DNA of 64,000 nucleotides from JAJXWB01 sp046349085. GTDB taxonomy: Bacteria > Pseudomonadota > Alphaproteobacteria > Rhizobiales > Beijerinckiaceae. The notes beneath the pieces were generated by a model. It saw only the letters and a list, made by a program, of their open reading frames with translations. It ran no database searches and was not told the origin of the DNA. Within the stretch, counting starts at the first letter, position 1; each line of letters opens with the position of its first letter. The stretch lies in contig JAXMDA010000010.1 in assembly GCA_046349085.1 (NCBI GenBank), forward strand, positions 20,868 to 84,867, given 5' to 3'. Positions 1 to 8,394 of this stretch are shown piece after piece. The translations under genes were made by a program, and so were the position numbers.

Positions 1-895
1 GCGCCTGAAGGCCAACCCCGGCTGGTACAAGCGTAACGCCGAGAGCATCAAGGGCGTCACCGAGGAGACCACGACCGGCGTGCATCGCCTCTATGTCATG
101 CACAAGGAGGGCAAGCTCCTGTGGCCGGCGATCAACGTCAACGACAGCGTCACCAAGTCGAAGTTCGACAATCTCTACGGCTGCCGTGAATCCCTCGTCG
201 ACGGCATCCGTCGCGGCACGGACGTGATGATGGCCGGCAAGGTCGCCTGCATCGCCGGCTACGGCGACGTGGGCAAGGGCTCGGCCGCCTCGCTGCGCAA
301 CGCCGGCTGCCGCGTCATCGTCACCGAGATCGATCCGATCTGCGCGCTGCAGGCGGCGATGGAAGGCTACGAGGTCACCACGATGGAGGACGCCGCCCCT
401 CGCGCGGACATCTTCTGCACCGCGACCGGCAACGTCGACGTCATCACCGTCGACCACATGCGCGCCATGAAGGACCGCGCCATCGTCTGCAACATCGGGC
501 ACTTCGATTCCGAGATTCAGGTCGCGGGCCTCAAGAACTTCAAGTGGCACAACGTCAAGCCGCAGGTCGACGAGATCGAGTTCAACGACGGCAAGCGCAT
601 CATCCTGCTGTCGGAAGGCCGCCTCGTGAATCTCGGCAACGCCACCGGCCATCCCTCCTTCGTCATGTCGGCCTCCTTCACCAACCAGACGCTCGCGCAG
701 ATCGAGCTCTGGACGAAGCAGCAGGGCCAGTATCCGGTCGGCGTCTACACGCTGCCCAAGCATCTCGACGAGAAGGTCGCCGCGCTCCACCTCGCCAAGA
801 TCGGCGTGAAGCTGACCACGTTGACGGACGCCCAGGCGTCCTACCTCGGCCTGCCGGCGCAAGGTCCGTACAAGCCGGATCATTATCGGTACTGA
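1..895 (+). CDS. ahcY: Adenosylhomocysteinase, 3' part
   Basis: S-adenosyl-L-homocysteine hydrolase, which splits SAH into adenosine and homocysteine in the cytoplasm and so relieves product inhibition of methyltransferases. The reading frame is already open at the left edge (first full codon at base 2), so the start lies outside the window and about 298 codons are present. The NAD-binding segment is clear, with the glycine-rich stretch AGYGDVGKGSA, and the protein ends in the family-typical KPDHYRY. This is the C-terminal two thirds of a protein usually about 470 residues long. The next gene begins about 230 bases downstream, after a palindromic repeat and a strong hairpin, so ahcY is probably the last gene of its transcript. 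Identification is secure. Confidence 0.97.
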   Translation, partial: RLKANPGWYKRNAESIKGVTEETTTGVHRLYVMHKEGKLLWPAINVNDSVTKSKFDNLYGCRESLVDGIRRGTDVMMAGKVACIAGYGDVGKGSAASLRNAGCRVIVTEIDPICALQAAMEGYEVTTMEDAAPRADIFCTATGNVDVITVDHMRAMKDRAIVCNIGHFDSEIQVAGLKNFKWHNVKPQVDEIEFNDGKRIILLSEGRLVNLGNATGHPSFVMSASFTNQTLAQIELWTKQQGQYPVGVYTLPKHLDEKVAALHLAKIGVKLTTLTDAQASYLGLPAQGPYKPDHYRY

Positions 896-901
896 TGGTC
901 G

Positions 902-994
902 GTCATCCCGGCCGTAGCGAAGCGAAGAGCCGGGATCCAGAGCACGCACATCCGTCGCTGGATCCCGGATCGGCCTTCGGCCGTCCGGGATGAC
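902..994. repeat. Palindromic intergenic repeat, family A
   Basis: Imperfect palindrome whose ends are GTCATCCCGG and CCGGGATGAC. The inner parts GGGATCCAG and CTGGATCCC also pair, so the whole element can fold into one long hairpin. Closely related ends occur at 59088-59180, and variants at 25561-25687, 52241-52316 and 56703-56820. It carries no gene. Confidence 0.85.
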
Positions 995-1035
995 GGCAAG
1001 TCGGCAGCCGCCGGCTCGGCGTTTCGCTCTCCGAA

Positions 1036-1077
1036 ATAGGGGTAAACGGGTTTTGCAGGAAACCCGTTTACCCCTAT
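1036..1077. promoter_or_regulatory. Perfect 18-bp inverted repeat upstream of the ferredoxin gene
   Basis: Arms ATAGGGGTAAACGGGTTT (1036-1053) and its exact reverse complement (1060-1077) flank a 6-base loop. The right arm is followed by ACTTTTTGG, and the ferredoxin start codon lies 45 bases further on. It could be the transcription terminator of ahcY, because a short T run follows. It could also be an operator for the ferredoxin-P450 pair, since such long perfect symmetry in the A/T-containing part is unusual for a terminator. The sequence alone does not decide. Confidence 0.6.
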
Positions 1078-1122
1078 ACTTTTTGGACAAAGCGAAAAAC
1101 AAACCGAGCCAGGGACCGGGAA

Positions 1123-1443
1123 ATGCCGAAAATTCATTATATTTCGCACGATGGCGCGGACCGCGCCGTCGACGTGTCGCAGGGCGAATCCGTGATGCGC
1201 GGCGCAGTGTTGAACGCCGTGCCGGGCATCGACGCCGATTGCGGCGGCGAATGCGCCTGCGCCACATGCCACGTCTATATCGACGACGCGTGGAAGGATA
1301 AGGTGGGGGCGGCGAGCGAGCAGGAGACGAGCATGCTCGGCTTCGTCGACAGCGTGAAGGACACTTCGCGCCTGTCCTGCCAGATCAAGGTCACGCCGGA
1401 ACTCGATGGGCTGGTCGTCCATCTGCCGGAAAGCCAGCACTGA
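1123..1443 (+). CDS. [2Fe-2S] ferredoxin, adrenodoxin/putidaredoxin type
   Basis: A 106-residue electron-transfer protein. The cluster ligands are C40, C46, C49 and C86 (spacing C-x5-C-x2-C-x36-C), the pattern of vertebrate-type ferredoxins that feed P450 enzymes; C44 is an extra cysteine inside the first loop. It ends 83 bases before the P450 gene on the same strand, so it is the likely redox partner of that enzyme. A ferredoxin reductase, the third component, is not in this window. The ATG at 1123 is preceded by GGGACCGGGAA, which contains only a weak ribosome binding site. The alternative, an Isc-type ferredoxin of iron-sulfur assembly, is less likely given the P450 neighbour. Confidence 0.92.
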   Translation: MPKIHYISHDGADRAVDVSQGESVMRGAVLNAVPGIDADCGGECACATCHVYIDDAWKDKVGAASEQETSMLGFVDSVKDTSRLSCQIKVTPELDGLVVHLPESQH

Positions 1444-1526
1444 TCGTTTCGCGGCGCGCGCGGGACGCGCGGCCGCAAATGCGTCGTACTTAACGAAGAC
1501 AAATAAGCGTTCGTCGGGAGGATGCC

Positions 1527-2783
1527 ATGAACGAACATGCCGCCATCGATCATGCCAAGCTCGCCCAGAGCATGCCGATCGAGGATATCAACGTCTCCGA
1601 TCCCAAGCTCTACCAGCAGGACGTCTGGATGCACTATTTCGACCGGCTGCGCCGCGACGCGCCGGTGCATTACCTCAAGGACAGCCCGATCGGGCCGTTC
1701 TGGTCGATCACCAAGTACAAGGACATCGTCTCGGTCGAGGTGAACCACAAGGCCTTCTCCTCGTCCTCGACCTTCGGCGGCATCACGCTGCGGGACCGCA
1801 CCGGCGATCTCGAACTGCCCATGTTCATCGCCATGGACCCGCCCAAGCACGACGAGCAGCGCAAGATCGTGCAGCCGATCGTCTCGCCGGCCAATCTCGC
1901 CAAGTTTGAAGGCCTGATCCGCAGCCGCATCCAGAACACGCTCGATTCCCTGCCGCGTGGGGAGGCCTTCGACTGGGTCGACAAGGTCTCTATCGAGCTG
2001 ACCGGCCAGATGCTGGCGACGCTCTTCGACTTCCCCTTCGAGCAGCGCCGCAAGCTCACCTACTGGTCGGACGTCGCCACCACCGACCTCAACAATCCCG
2101 ACCGCCTCATCAATTCCGAGGAAGAGCGCGAAGCCGTGTTCGGCGAATGCCTCGGCGCCTTCATGCAGCTCTGGAACCAGCGCGTGAACGCCACGGAGCT
2201 CGGCGGCGACCTCATCTCGATGCTGGTGAGCGGCGAGGCGACGCGCAACATGAACCCGCGCGAATATCTCGGCAACGTCATCCTGCTGATCGTCGGCGGC
2301 AACGACACGACGCGCAATTCGATGACCGGGTCCGTCTGGTTCTTCAACCAGAACCCCGATCAGTACGCGAAATTGCGCGCCAATCCCGCGCTGCTCGAAT
2401 CCGCCGTGCCGGAGATCATCCGCTACCAGACGCCGCTCGCCTACATGCGCCGCACGGCGCTGGCCGACACGGAAGTCGGCGGCAAGACGATCAAGAAGGG
2501 CGACAAGCTCGCCATGTGGTACATCTCGGGCAACCGCGACGGCGACTCGATCGAGAATCCCGATCAGTTCATCATCGACCGCGAGCGCCCGCGCCAGCAT
2601 CTCTCCTTCGGCTTCGGCATCCACCGCTGCGTCGGCAACCGTCTCGGCGAGCTGCAGCTCAAGATTCTCTGGGAAGAGATCCTGAAGCGCGACATGAAGA
2701 TCGAGGTTTTGGCGCCGCCCAAGCGCGTCTACTCCTCCTTCGTGCACGGATATCAGGAAATGCAGGTGCGCATCGCGCCGTGA
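1527..2783 (+). CDS. Cytochrome P450, CYP153-like
   Basis: A soluble 418-residue bacterial P450. Visible landmarks are the I-helix oxygen-activation stretch GGNDTTRNS (257-265), the ExxR pair E296/R299, and the haem loop FGFGIHRCVG with the thiolate ligand C368. The combined signatures GGNDTTRNSMTG, WYISGNRD and HLSFGFGIHRCVGNRL are those I associate with CYP153, a family of terminal (omega) hydroxylases of medium-chain alkanes and fatty acids. The start is fixed by GGGAGG five bases before ATG 1527. The ferredoxin gene immediately upstream supplies electrons. The substrate is inferred from the family and could also be a terpene or a fatty acid. No alkane transporter or alcohol dehydrogenase is adjacent. 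Confidence 0.9.
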   Translation: MNEHAAIDHAKLAQSMPIEDINVSDPKLYQQDVWMHYFDRLRRDAPVHYLKDSPIGPFWSITKYKDIVSVEVNHKAFSSSSTFGGITLRDRTGDLELPMFIAMDPPKHDEQRKIVQPIVSPANLAKFEGLIRSRIQNTLDSLPRGEAFDWVDKVSIELTGQMLATLFDFPFEQRRKLTYWSDVATTDLNNPDRLINSEEEREAVFGECLGAFMQLWNQRVNATELGGDLISMLVSGEATRNMNPREYLGNVILLIVGGNDTTRNSMTGSVWFFNQNPDQYAKLRANPALLESAVPEIIRYQTPLAYMRRTALADTEVGGKTIKKGDKLAMWYISGNRDGDSIENPDQFIIDRERPRQHLSFGFGIHRCVGNRLGELQLKILWEEILKRDMKIEVLAPPKRVYSSFVHGYQEMQVRIAP

Positions 2784-2794
2784 TCGTCGCGTAT

Positions 2795-2833
2795 CCCCCG
2801 CCCTTTCCCTCCCCCGCCTGCGCGGGAGAGGGG
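2795..2833. repeat. Half copy of repeat family C
   Basis: A pyrimidine-rich run followed by CCCCCGCCTGCGCGGG and a purine run, directly after the P450 stop codon. It matches the left arm of the larger palindrome at 62646-62763, but no right arm is present here. By itself it can form a GC-rich hairpin and may help end P450 transcription. Confidence 0.6.
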
Positions 2834-2903
2834 ATGGCAGGCGCCGGCGACCGCGAATATTGATGAAGACGCGAGACTGCTCCCGAACGGGGAGGCACGG
2901 CGC

Positions 2904-4010
2904 TTACTCGCCCGCCTCGCCTTTCGGCAGGCCGCGAAACGGCGCCCGGGGCGTGCGCGCCTCCGCCGCCTGTTCGCGCTCGATCTCGACGCCGACGGCG
3001 CCATCGATGATGTCGAGCTTTTCCACGCGCACGCGCACGCGCTTCACGCGCTTGTCGCGCAGCGCGGCGGCGGCGATCTCCTCCGCCATGGTCTCGACCA
3101 GCTTGACGTGACCCGACTGGATCATGCGGCGGATGGCGTCGACAATCACGTCGTAAGAGACGATGTCGCGGAAGTCGTCGGCGACGCGCCTGGCGCGAGG
3201 CACTTCGGCCTCCACGTTGAAGCGCATGCGCTGCGCTTTCTTCGTCTCGTATTTGTAGGCGCCGATATGGGCGTCGATCAGGAAGTCGCGCACGAAAATC
3301 CTGTCGGTCTGCTGCGGCCCTTCGCCCGCGTGCAGGCCCGCGTCGATCAACGCGCGGATCGTCGCGACCGCGCCGCGGTCGATGCCGCCCTGACGGCCGG
3401 CGCCGCCGCACAGCGCGCCGCGAAAGCCGAGGAAATCCGCGTCCAGCGCGACGAGGCGCGGCACGTCGGGCGCCTCCAGCGATCCGGACACGCCGGCCGA
3501 CAGGCCGGCCGCCCGGCACTTCTCGATGAATTCGGCGGCGTCGGCGGCGTCCAGCGTCTCGAGAAAGCGCCCGCGCGTCTTGTCGACCGTGTCGAGCATG
3601 GCGCCGGAGAATCCGGCGGCCGCCAGCTCGGCGATCATGCCGAGCGGCGGCGCGCGATCGGCCAGCAGCACCGCGACCAGTTGAACGTCTTGCGCCTGCG
3701 GCGCGAGCGCCGCGATCTTCGCACGTGCGTCGGCCTCGCCGGCAAGCCCGACCTTCACGATATCGGCGCCCGCCTCGCGCAGCGCGGTCACGGCGGCGAC
3801 CAGCCGCGCGCCGCTGAGATCGAGGCCCCCCGCCGCCGCGCTGACCGGCCTGGCGCCGGCCACCGCCTGCACGATCGCCGCCACCGTCTCGGGCGCCGGC
3901 GCGCCGAGCGCGCCGCGCGCCGGATCGGTGCAATCGACGATGTCGGCGCCGCAGTCGAGCGCGACCAGCGCTTCGGCGGGGCTGATGACGCTGGCGAGGA
4001 AGGCGGTCAT
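2904..4010 (-). CDS. Fusion of MfnB-type (5-formylfuran-3-yl)methyl phosphate synthase and dihydroneopterin aldolase
   Basis: A 368-residue two-domain protein. Residues 1-228 match the MfnB/OrfY family (DUF556), which makes the furan precursor of methanofuran from glyceraldehyde 3-phosphate. Residues 235-345 are a FolB-type dihydroneopterin aldolase with E255 and K331 at the expected catalytic positions. Both activities belong to the C1-carrier cofactors (methanofuran, tetrahydromethanopterin) used by methylotrophs to oxidise formaldehyde. In the first domain K86 (VKVGL) and the D140/K144 pair (MLDTVDK) are kept. The lysine expected in the GADIID-K-xP-xxGxLGA motif is a threonine, T28 (VDCTDPARGALGA). 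The gene is transcribed away from the SoxYZ-like gene. Domain calls are firm; activity of the first domain is uncertain because of T28. Confidence 0.85.
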   Translation of the reverse strand: MTAFLASVISPAEALVALDCGADIVDCTDPARGALGAPAPETVAAIVQAVAGARPVSAAAGGLDLSGARLVAAVTALREAGADIVKVGLAGEADARAKIAALAPQAQDVQLVAVLLADRAPPLGMIAELAAAGFSGAMLDTVDKTRGRFLETLDAADAAEFIEKCRAAGLSAGVSGSLEAPDVPRLVALDADFLGFRGALCGGAGRQGGIDRGAVATIRALIDAGLHAGEGPQQTDRIFVRDFLIDAHIGAYKYETKKAQRMRFNVEAEVPRARRVADDFRDIVSYDVIVDAIRRMIQSGHVKLVETMAEEIAAAALRDKRVKRVRVRVEKLDIIDGAVGVEIEREQAAEARTPRAPFRGLPKGEAGE

Positions 4011-4177
4011 GTCCGGCGGCTCTGGCTCCTGTCGCCAGCGTCATAGGTCCTGCGCGCCGCGGCGGCAATGGAGTCCTCCCGCCAGGTCCCCCTTTGCACG
4101 AAGCCCCGTCTTGCCGGCTGTCCGACCCTTCACTAGGCTCGCCGCGCCTCGCGACGGCGGGCGAAAGAGGAACGGCC

Positions 4178-5029
4178 ATGCTCCAACGAGGCTCCGCTGC
4201 GGCGCCGGTCGCGCTGCTTTCATGCCTTTGCCTCGCGATTGGCGGAGCCGCCGCCGTTGCGCAGGTCCCCTCGCCCGCGCCGGCGCCGGCCAAATCGAGC
4301 GAGCCGCCGGAGATCTGGGCGAGCCTCGCGCAGGAAATCTTCAAGGGCGCGCCCATGGCCGACGGCGCGGACGTCGTCACGCTGCGACTGCCGGTGCAAT
4401 ATTACGATTCCTCGATCGTCCCCCTGACGATCGCGCTCGACAGGCCCGCGACCACAATTCGCAAAGTCTCGCTGGTGATCGACCAGAACCCGGCGCCTTT
4501 GGCGGCGACTTTCGTGATCGGTCCGCAGTCCGGCCTCACCTCGATTTCGACGCGCGTGCGGATCAACAACATCACGGACGTGCATCTCGTGGCCGAGCGC
4601 CTCGATGGATCGCTGCACGACGTCAAGCGCTTTATCGTCGCCGCCGATGGCTGTTCGGCGCTCTCCGCCAAGGACAGGGGCCAGATTGCGGCGGACATGG
4701 GCAATATGACCTTCCACGATATTCTGGCGGGCGATGTCGGCAGCGCGCGCCGTCGCGAGGCGCAACTTACGATCCGGCACCCGAATTATTCCGGCATGCA
4801 GATGGATCATTCCACGGGCCGCTACATCCCTGCCCGCTATGTCGACCATCTCGTCGTCAGGCAGGGCGAAGATCTCGTCTTCGAGATGACCGGGGGTATT
4901 TCAATGTCGGAAGATCCCAGCTTCCGCTTCACTTATCTGCCCAACGGGGCGAAATCGCTCAGCGTCGAAGCGCGCGATTCGGAGGGCACGACGTGGAAAG
5001 CGCAATATCCGATCGGAGACGCCTCCTGA
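4178..5029 (+). CDS. SoxYZ-like fused sulfur-carrier protein, quinoprotein dehydrogenase-associated type
   Basis: A 283-residue exported protein. It has a signal peptide (hydrophobic core about 10-28, ending near AVAQ), a SoxY-like domain (about 45-160) and a SoxZ-like domain (about 195-280). SoxY normally ends in a GGCGG carrier motif; here the corresponding site is DGCSA with C159, now internal because SoxZ follows in the same chain. This fused form is known next to PQQ-dependent (XoxF/MxaF-type) alcohol dehydrogenases, where its exact role is unsettled. The start at 4178 is chosen because AAAGAGG lies seven bases upstream and the signal peptide follows. It ends one base before the next gene, implying an operon. 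No sox gene cluster or methanol dehydrogenase gene is in the window. Confidence 0.82.
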   Translation: MLQRGSAAAPVALLSCLCLAIGGAAAVAQVPSPAPAPAKSSEPPEIWASLAQEIFKGAPMADGADVVTLRLPVQYYDSSIVPLTIALDRPATTIRKVSLVIDQNPAPLAATFVIGPQSGLTSISTRVRINNITDVHLVAERLDGSLHDVKRFIVAADGCSALSAKDRGQIAADMGNMTFHDILAGDVGSARRREAQLTIRHPNYSGMQMDHSTGRYIPARYVDHLVVRQGEDLVFEMTGGISMSEDPSFRFTYLPNGAKSLSVEARDSEGTTWKAQYPIGDAS

Positions 5030-5030
5030 C

Positions 5031-6002
5031 ATGACTCGCATCGCCATCGTCGACGACTATCAGAACATCGCCCTCGCCCTTGCCGACTGGAAAAGCATAC
5101 CCGGCGCCGAATTCACCGTTTTCGACAAGCCCTTCGCCAGCGAGGAGGAAACGGTCGAGAAGCTGAAGGACTTCGAAATCGTCAGCACGATGCGCGAGCG
5201 CATGGAATGGCCGGCGAGCCTGTTCGCGCGGTTGCCGAAGCTGAAGCTGCTCTGCGTCACCGGCCTGCATCAGCGCCTGCTCGATCAGGGCGCGGCGACG
5301 AAATACGGCGTCGTCGTCTCGCATACGTCCGCAGGCGCCTCCGTGCCGGCGACGGTCGAGCTCTGCCTCGCGCTCATCCTCGCGGGCGCGCGCAACGTGG
5401 CGCGCGAGGACCGCGACATGCGCGGCGGCGGCTGGCAGTCGGGCCTCGGCATGACGCTGCACGGCCGCCGTCTCGGCGTCGTCGGTCTCGGCCGTATCGG
5501 CGCGCGCGTGGCGGCGCTCGCCAAGGCGATGGGCATGGAGCTTGTCGCGTGGAGCCCGAACATGACGGCCGAGACCGCCGCCGCGCATGGCGCTGATCTG
5601 GTCGACAAGGAGACGCTGTTCCGCACGAGCGATGTCGTCAGCCTGCATCTCGTGCTCGGCGAGCGCTCGAGGCACATTGTCGGCGCGCGCGAATTCGATC
5701 AGATGCAGGCGCACGCCGTTCTGGTGAACACGTCGCGCGGCCCGCTGGTCGACGAGGCGGCGCTGATCGCGGCGCTGCATGCGCGAAAAATCGCCTGCGC
5801 GGCGCTGGACGTCTACGACGTCGAGCCGCTGCCGAAGGATCATCCCTTGCGCGGTCTCGACAATGTCGTCCTCTCGCCGCATCAGGGCTTCGTCACGCAG
5901 GACGTCTATTCGACCTGGTACGGCGACACGGTTGAAAACATCCGCGCCTTTCTTGCTGGCGCGCCGATCCGCATTCTCAATGCGGATGTGGCGAAAAGAT
6001 AA
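5031..6002 (+). CDS. D-2-hydroxyacid dehydrogenase family protein
   Basis: A 323-residue NAD(P)-dependent oxidoreductase of the 2-hydroxyacid dehydrogenase superfamily, which reduces 2-keto acids or oxidises D-2-hydroxy acids. The Rossmann fingerprint is G152-x-G154-x2-G157 (VGLGRIGARV). The catalytic triad is R236 (NTSRGPLV), E265 (DVYDVEP) and H284 (SPHQG). It starts one base after the stop of the SoxYZ-like gene, so the two are co-transcribed and probably co-translated. The superfamily includes phosphoglycerate, glycerate/hydroxypyruvate and glyoxylate reductases, and the sequence does not fix the substrate. In a methylotroph a hydroxypyruvate or glyoxylate reductase would fit the serine cycle, but that is only inference. 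Confidence 0.88.
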   Translation: MTRIAIVDDYQNIALALADWKSIPGAEFTVFDKPFASEEETVEKLKDFEIVSTMRERMEWPASLFARLPKLKLLCVTGLHQRLLDQGAATKYGVVVSHTSAGASVPATVELCLALILAGARNVAREDRDMRGGGWQSGLGMTLHGRRLGVVGLGRIGARVAALAKAMGMELVAWSPNMTAETAAAHGADLVDKETLFRTSDVVSLHLVLGERSRHIVGAREFDQMQAHAVLVNTSRGPLVDEAALIAALHARKIACAALDVYDVEPLPKDHPLRGLDNVVLSPHQGFVTQDVYSTWYGDTVENIRAFLAGAPIRILNADVAKR

Positions 6003-6014
6003 GGGCGGCCGCCG

Positions 6015-6968
6015 TCAGGTCGATTGCGCGCGGCTGAGCGAGGCTCTGGCGTCGCGCGCCTGCGGCCGCTTCCATCGCGCGACAAGGCTTGCGAGAGCGA
6101 AAGCAATTCCGACCGCCATCGGCGCCCAGCACGGGCGCACGCCCAGCTCGAGGCTGAAATCGGCCGATATCAGCGCATCGAACGGCGCGCCTTTGGCCAG
6201 CGCATACCAGCCGGCCTCGGCCAGCGCGACGAGCGCCGCCGCCGCCGCCGCCAGCGCCAGCGCGAGCGCCGGCGTCAGCGCGCGGCCGAAGCGGCGCGGC
6301 AGGCGCATGAAGCCAAGCAGCGCGAATATGCCGGCCATGGCCGTGGGCTCCGTCACATCGAGCTTCGACTGCATGAAGAAATGCGCGAGCCCGAGCAGCG
6401 TGATGGCGTAGACGAGCCGGTGCAGGCGCTTCCATTTGTCCGCGCCGAGGCGCCGCACCGCGCCGTCGGTCGAGGTCGCGGCGAGCGCGGCCAGCATGAG
6501 CAAGGCGATCGCGCCGATCAGAAGATAGATGCGCGCGAAAAGCTCGTGCGCGACCACGGACAGGTTGAAGGACTTGTCGGCGACGAAGGCGACGAAATGC
6601 GCGATCATCCAGACGAAGACGGACACGCCGAGAATGCGTCGCGCCGCGACCAGGCGCGGCTGGCGCACAAGCTCGATGAGCGGCGTGATCGCGAGCGTCG
6701 CCGCAAGCAGCCGGATCGCCCACAGGCCTGTCACATGCGACACTTCCGTCAGCGGCCGCGGCCCGAGATCGCCGGTCGCGATGCGCCACAGCAGCGGCAG
6801 GGCGGGCAGAATGGCGATCGCGAGCGCTAGCGTTCGCAGCGCGGAGAAGGCGCCGGTGCGGTCGCGCCAAAGCGCCAGCGACGAAGGTTTGCTGATGGAC
6901 GAGGTCACGCGGCTATCTACGCTGAAAGCGCGGGTCTGGCGCGTCAAGTTTGACCTTGTGCCGCTCAA
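6015..6968 (-). CDS. MsrQ/YedZ-like haem-binding membrane protein
   Basis: A 317-residue inner-membrane protein with about seven to eight hydrophobic segments and a ferric-reductase-like core. MsrQ carries haem b and passes electrons from the membrane to the periplasmic methionine sulfoxide reductase MsrP. Candidate haem-ligand histidines sit in VSHVTGLW, AHFVAF, AHELFAR and LHRLVYAITLLGLAH. No msrP gene is adjacent, so the partner must be elsewhere, or this is a related ferric-reductase-like protein. The first in-frame start is a TTG at 6968; a GTG at 6908 (VTSSIS) is an alternative that would remove 20 polar residues. It lies tail to tail with the hydroxyacid dehydrogenase gene, 12 bases apart. 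Confidence 0.75.
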   Translation of the reverse strand: MSGTRSNLTRQTRAFSVDSRVTSSISKPSSLALWRDRTGAFSALRTLALAIAILPALPLLWRIATGDLGPRPLTEVSHVTGLWAIRLLAATLAITPLIELVRQPRLVAARRILGVSVFVWMIAHFVAFVADKSFNLSVVAHELFARIYLLIGAIALLMLAALAATSTDGAVRRLGADKWKRLHRLVYAITLLGLAHFFMQSKLDVTEPTAMAGIFALLGFMRLPRRFGRALTPALALALAAAAAALVALAEAGWYALAKGAPFDALISADFSLELGVRPCWAPMAVGIAFALASLVARWKRPQARDARASLSRAQST

Positions 6969-7025
6969 TTTCGCGTGATCCTGTCGCCTGCATCGGACGC
7001 CCGGCTCGAAGGCGCGGAGGAAACG

Positions 7026-8363
7026 ATGACAGATTTACGGACGGCGACCGCCTTGCGCGCGGAAACATCGCGCAAGATCGCGCGCAGGCTCATTCCGTTC
7101 CTCATCGTCTGCTATTTCATATCGTATCTCGATCGCGTGAACCTCGGCTTCGCGGCGCTCACCTTCCGCCAAGACCTCAGCCTTTCGGCAGAAGTCTTCG
7201 GGCTCGGCGCCGGCATTTTCTTCCTCGGCTATTTCCTGTTCGAAGTGCCGTCCAACCTTCTCCTCGAGAAAGTCGGCGCGCGCGTGTGGATCGCGCGCAT
7301 CATGATCACCTGGGGCCTGATCTCGGCGGCCATGGCGCTGGTGAAGGGCGAGACGAGCTTCTACTTCGTCCGCTTCCTGCTCGGCCTTGCCGAAGCCGGC
7401 TTCTTCCCCGGCATCATCCTCTATCTGACCTATTGGTACACCGCGGCCGAGCGCGCCAAGGTGGTGGGCATGTTCATGGTCGCCGTGCCGCTGTCCTCTG
7501 CCATCGGCGCGCCGCTGTCGAGCTGGATTCTCAACGCGTTCACGGGCGTCGGCGGGCTCGCCTCCTGGCAATGGCTATTCATCATCGAGGCGTTGCCGGC
7601 CGTCGTCATGGGCTTTGTCGTCTTCTTCTATCTCGACGACGGCCCGGCCGACGCAAAATGGCTGACGGCGGAGGAAAGGCAGGCGGTCATCGCGCATCTC
7701 GAAGGCGAACGCGCGAGCCGCGAGGCGATCCGCAAGTTCTCGCTCGGCGAGGCGCTGTCGCATCCGCGCGTCATCGGTCTTGCGCTCGTCTATTTCGGCA
7801 TCGTCACCGGCCTCTACGGCTTCGGCTTCTGGGCGCCGCAGATCGTCAAGGCCTTCGGCCTCACCATCGCGCAGACCGGCTGGGTCGTCGCCATTCCCTT
7901 CGTCGCCGGCGCGGCGGTCATGGTTCCCTGGACGCATCATTCGGACGCGACGCGCGAACGCGTGTGGCACGTCGCGCTGCCGGCCTTCCTCGGCGGCCTC
8001 GGGCTGATCGTCGGCTCGTATCTCTCCTCGCCGCTGCTCGCCATGATCGCGCTGACCCTGGGGTCCGTGGGCACGTTCGCGGCTCTGCCGACCTTCTGGA
8101 CCCTGCCCACCGCGCTGCTCACCGGCACGGCGGCGGCCGGCGGCATCGCGCTCATCAACGCCATCGGCAATGTCGGCGGCTTCGTCGGGCCCTATCTCGT
8201 CGGCTGGATCAAGGACAATGCGCTCGCCATGAAGATCGTCGCCGATCAGGCCGGGGCCAACGCCCTGTCCATCGCCGTCATCGGCGGCTTCATGATCGCG
8301 GCGGGCGTGCTTACGCTCGCGCTCGGCCACGATCCGGCGCTGGAAGAGGGCGCGCACAAGTAA
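7026..8363 (+). CDS. MFS transporter, anion:cation symporter (ACS) family
   Basis: A 445-residue major facilitator with about twelve membrane segments. The N-terminal stretch YFISYLDRVNLGFAAL and the following FEVPSNLLLEKVGAR are typical of the ACS branch, which takes up organic anions such as tartrate, phthalate, hexuronates or allantoate with protons. The start is ATG 7026, with GGAGG five bases before it. It is divergent from the MsrQ-like gene and precedes uup by about 30 bases. No catabolic gene next to it reveals the substrate. Confidence 0.88.
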   Translation: MTDLRTATALRAETSRKIARRLIPFLIVCYFISYLDRVNLGFAALTFRQDLSLSAEVFGLGAGIFFLGYFLFEVPSNLLLEKVGARVWIARIMITWGLISAAMALVKGETSFYFVRFLLGLAEAGFFPGIILYLTYWYTAAERAKVVGMFMVAVPLSSAIGAPLSSWILNAFTGVGGLASWQWLFIIEALPAVVMGFVVFFYLDDGPADAKWLTAEERQAVIAHLEGERASREAIRKFSLGEALSHPRVIGLALVYFGIVTGLYGFGFWAPQIVKAFGLTIAQTGWVVAIPFVAGAAVMVPWTHHSDATRERVWHVALPAFLGGLGLIVGSYLSSPLLAMIALTLGSVGTFAALPTFWTLPTALLTGTAAAGGIALINAIGNVGGFVGPYLVGWIKDNALAMKIVADQAGANALSIAVIGGFMIAAGVLTLALGHDPALEEGAHK

Positions 8364-8394
8364 CAGCGCGCAAAGGGTTGCGATTGTCGTGGCG

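Noticed and set aside
1275..2747. Long open frame of 490 codons on the minus strand across ferredoxin and P450
   Set aside because: It is the antisense shadow of two clear genes, with the Asp/Arg/His-rich composition typical of such frames in GC-rich DNA.
2659..4380. 573-codon minus-strand frame across the MfnB-FolB gene
   Set aside because: An alternate frame of a real gene with Arg/Ala-rich low-complexity translation and no family features.
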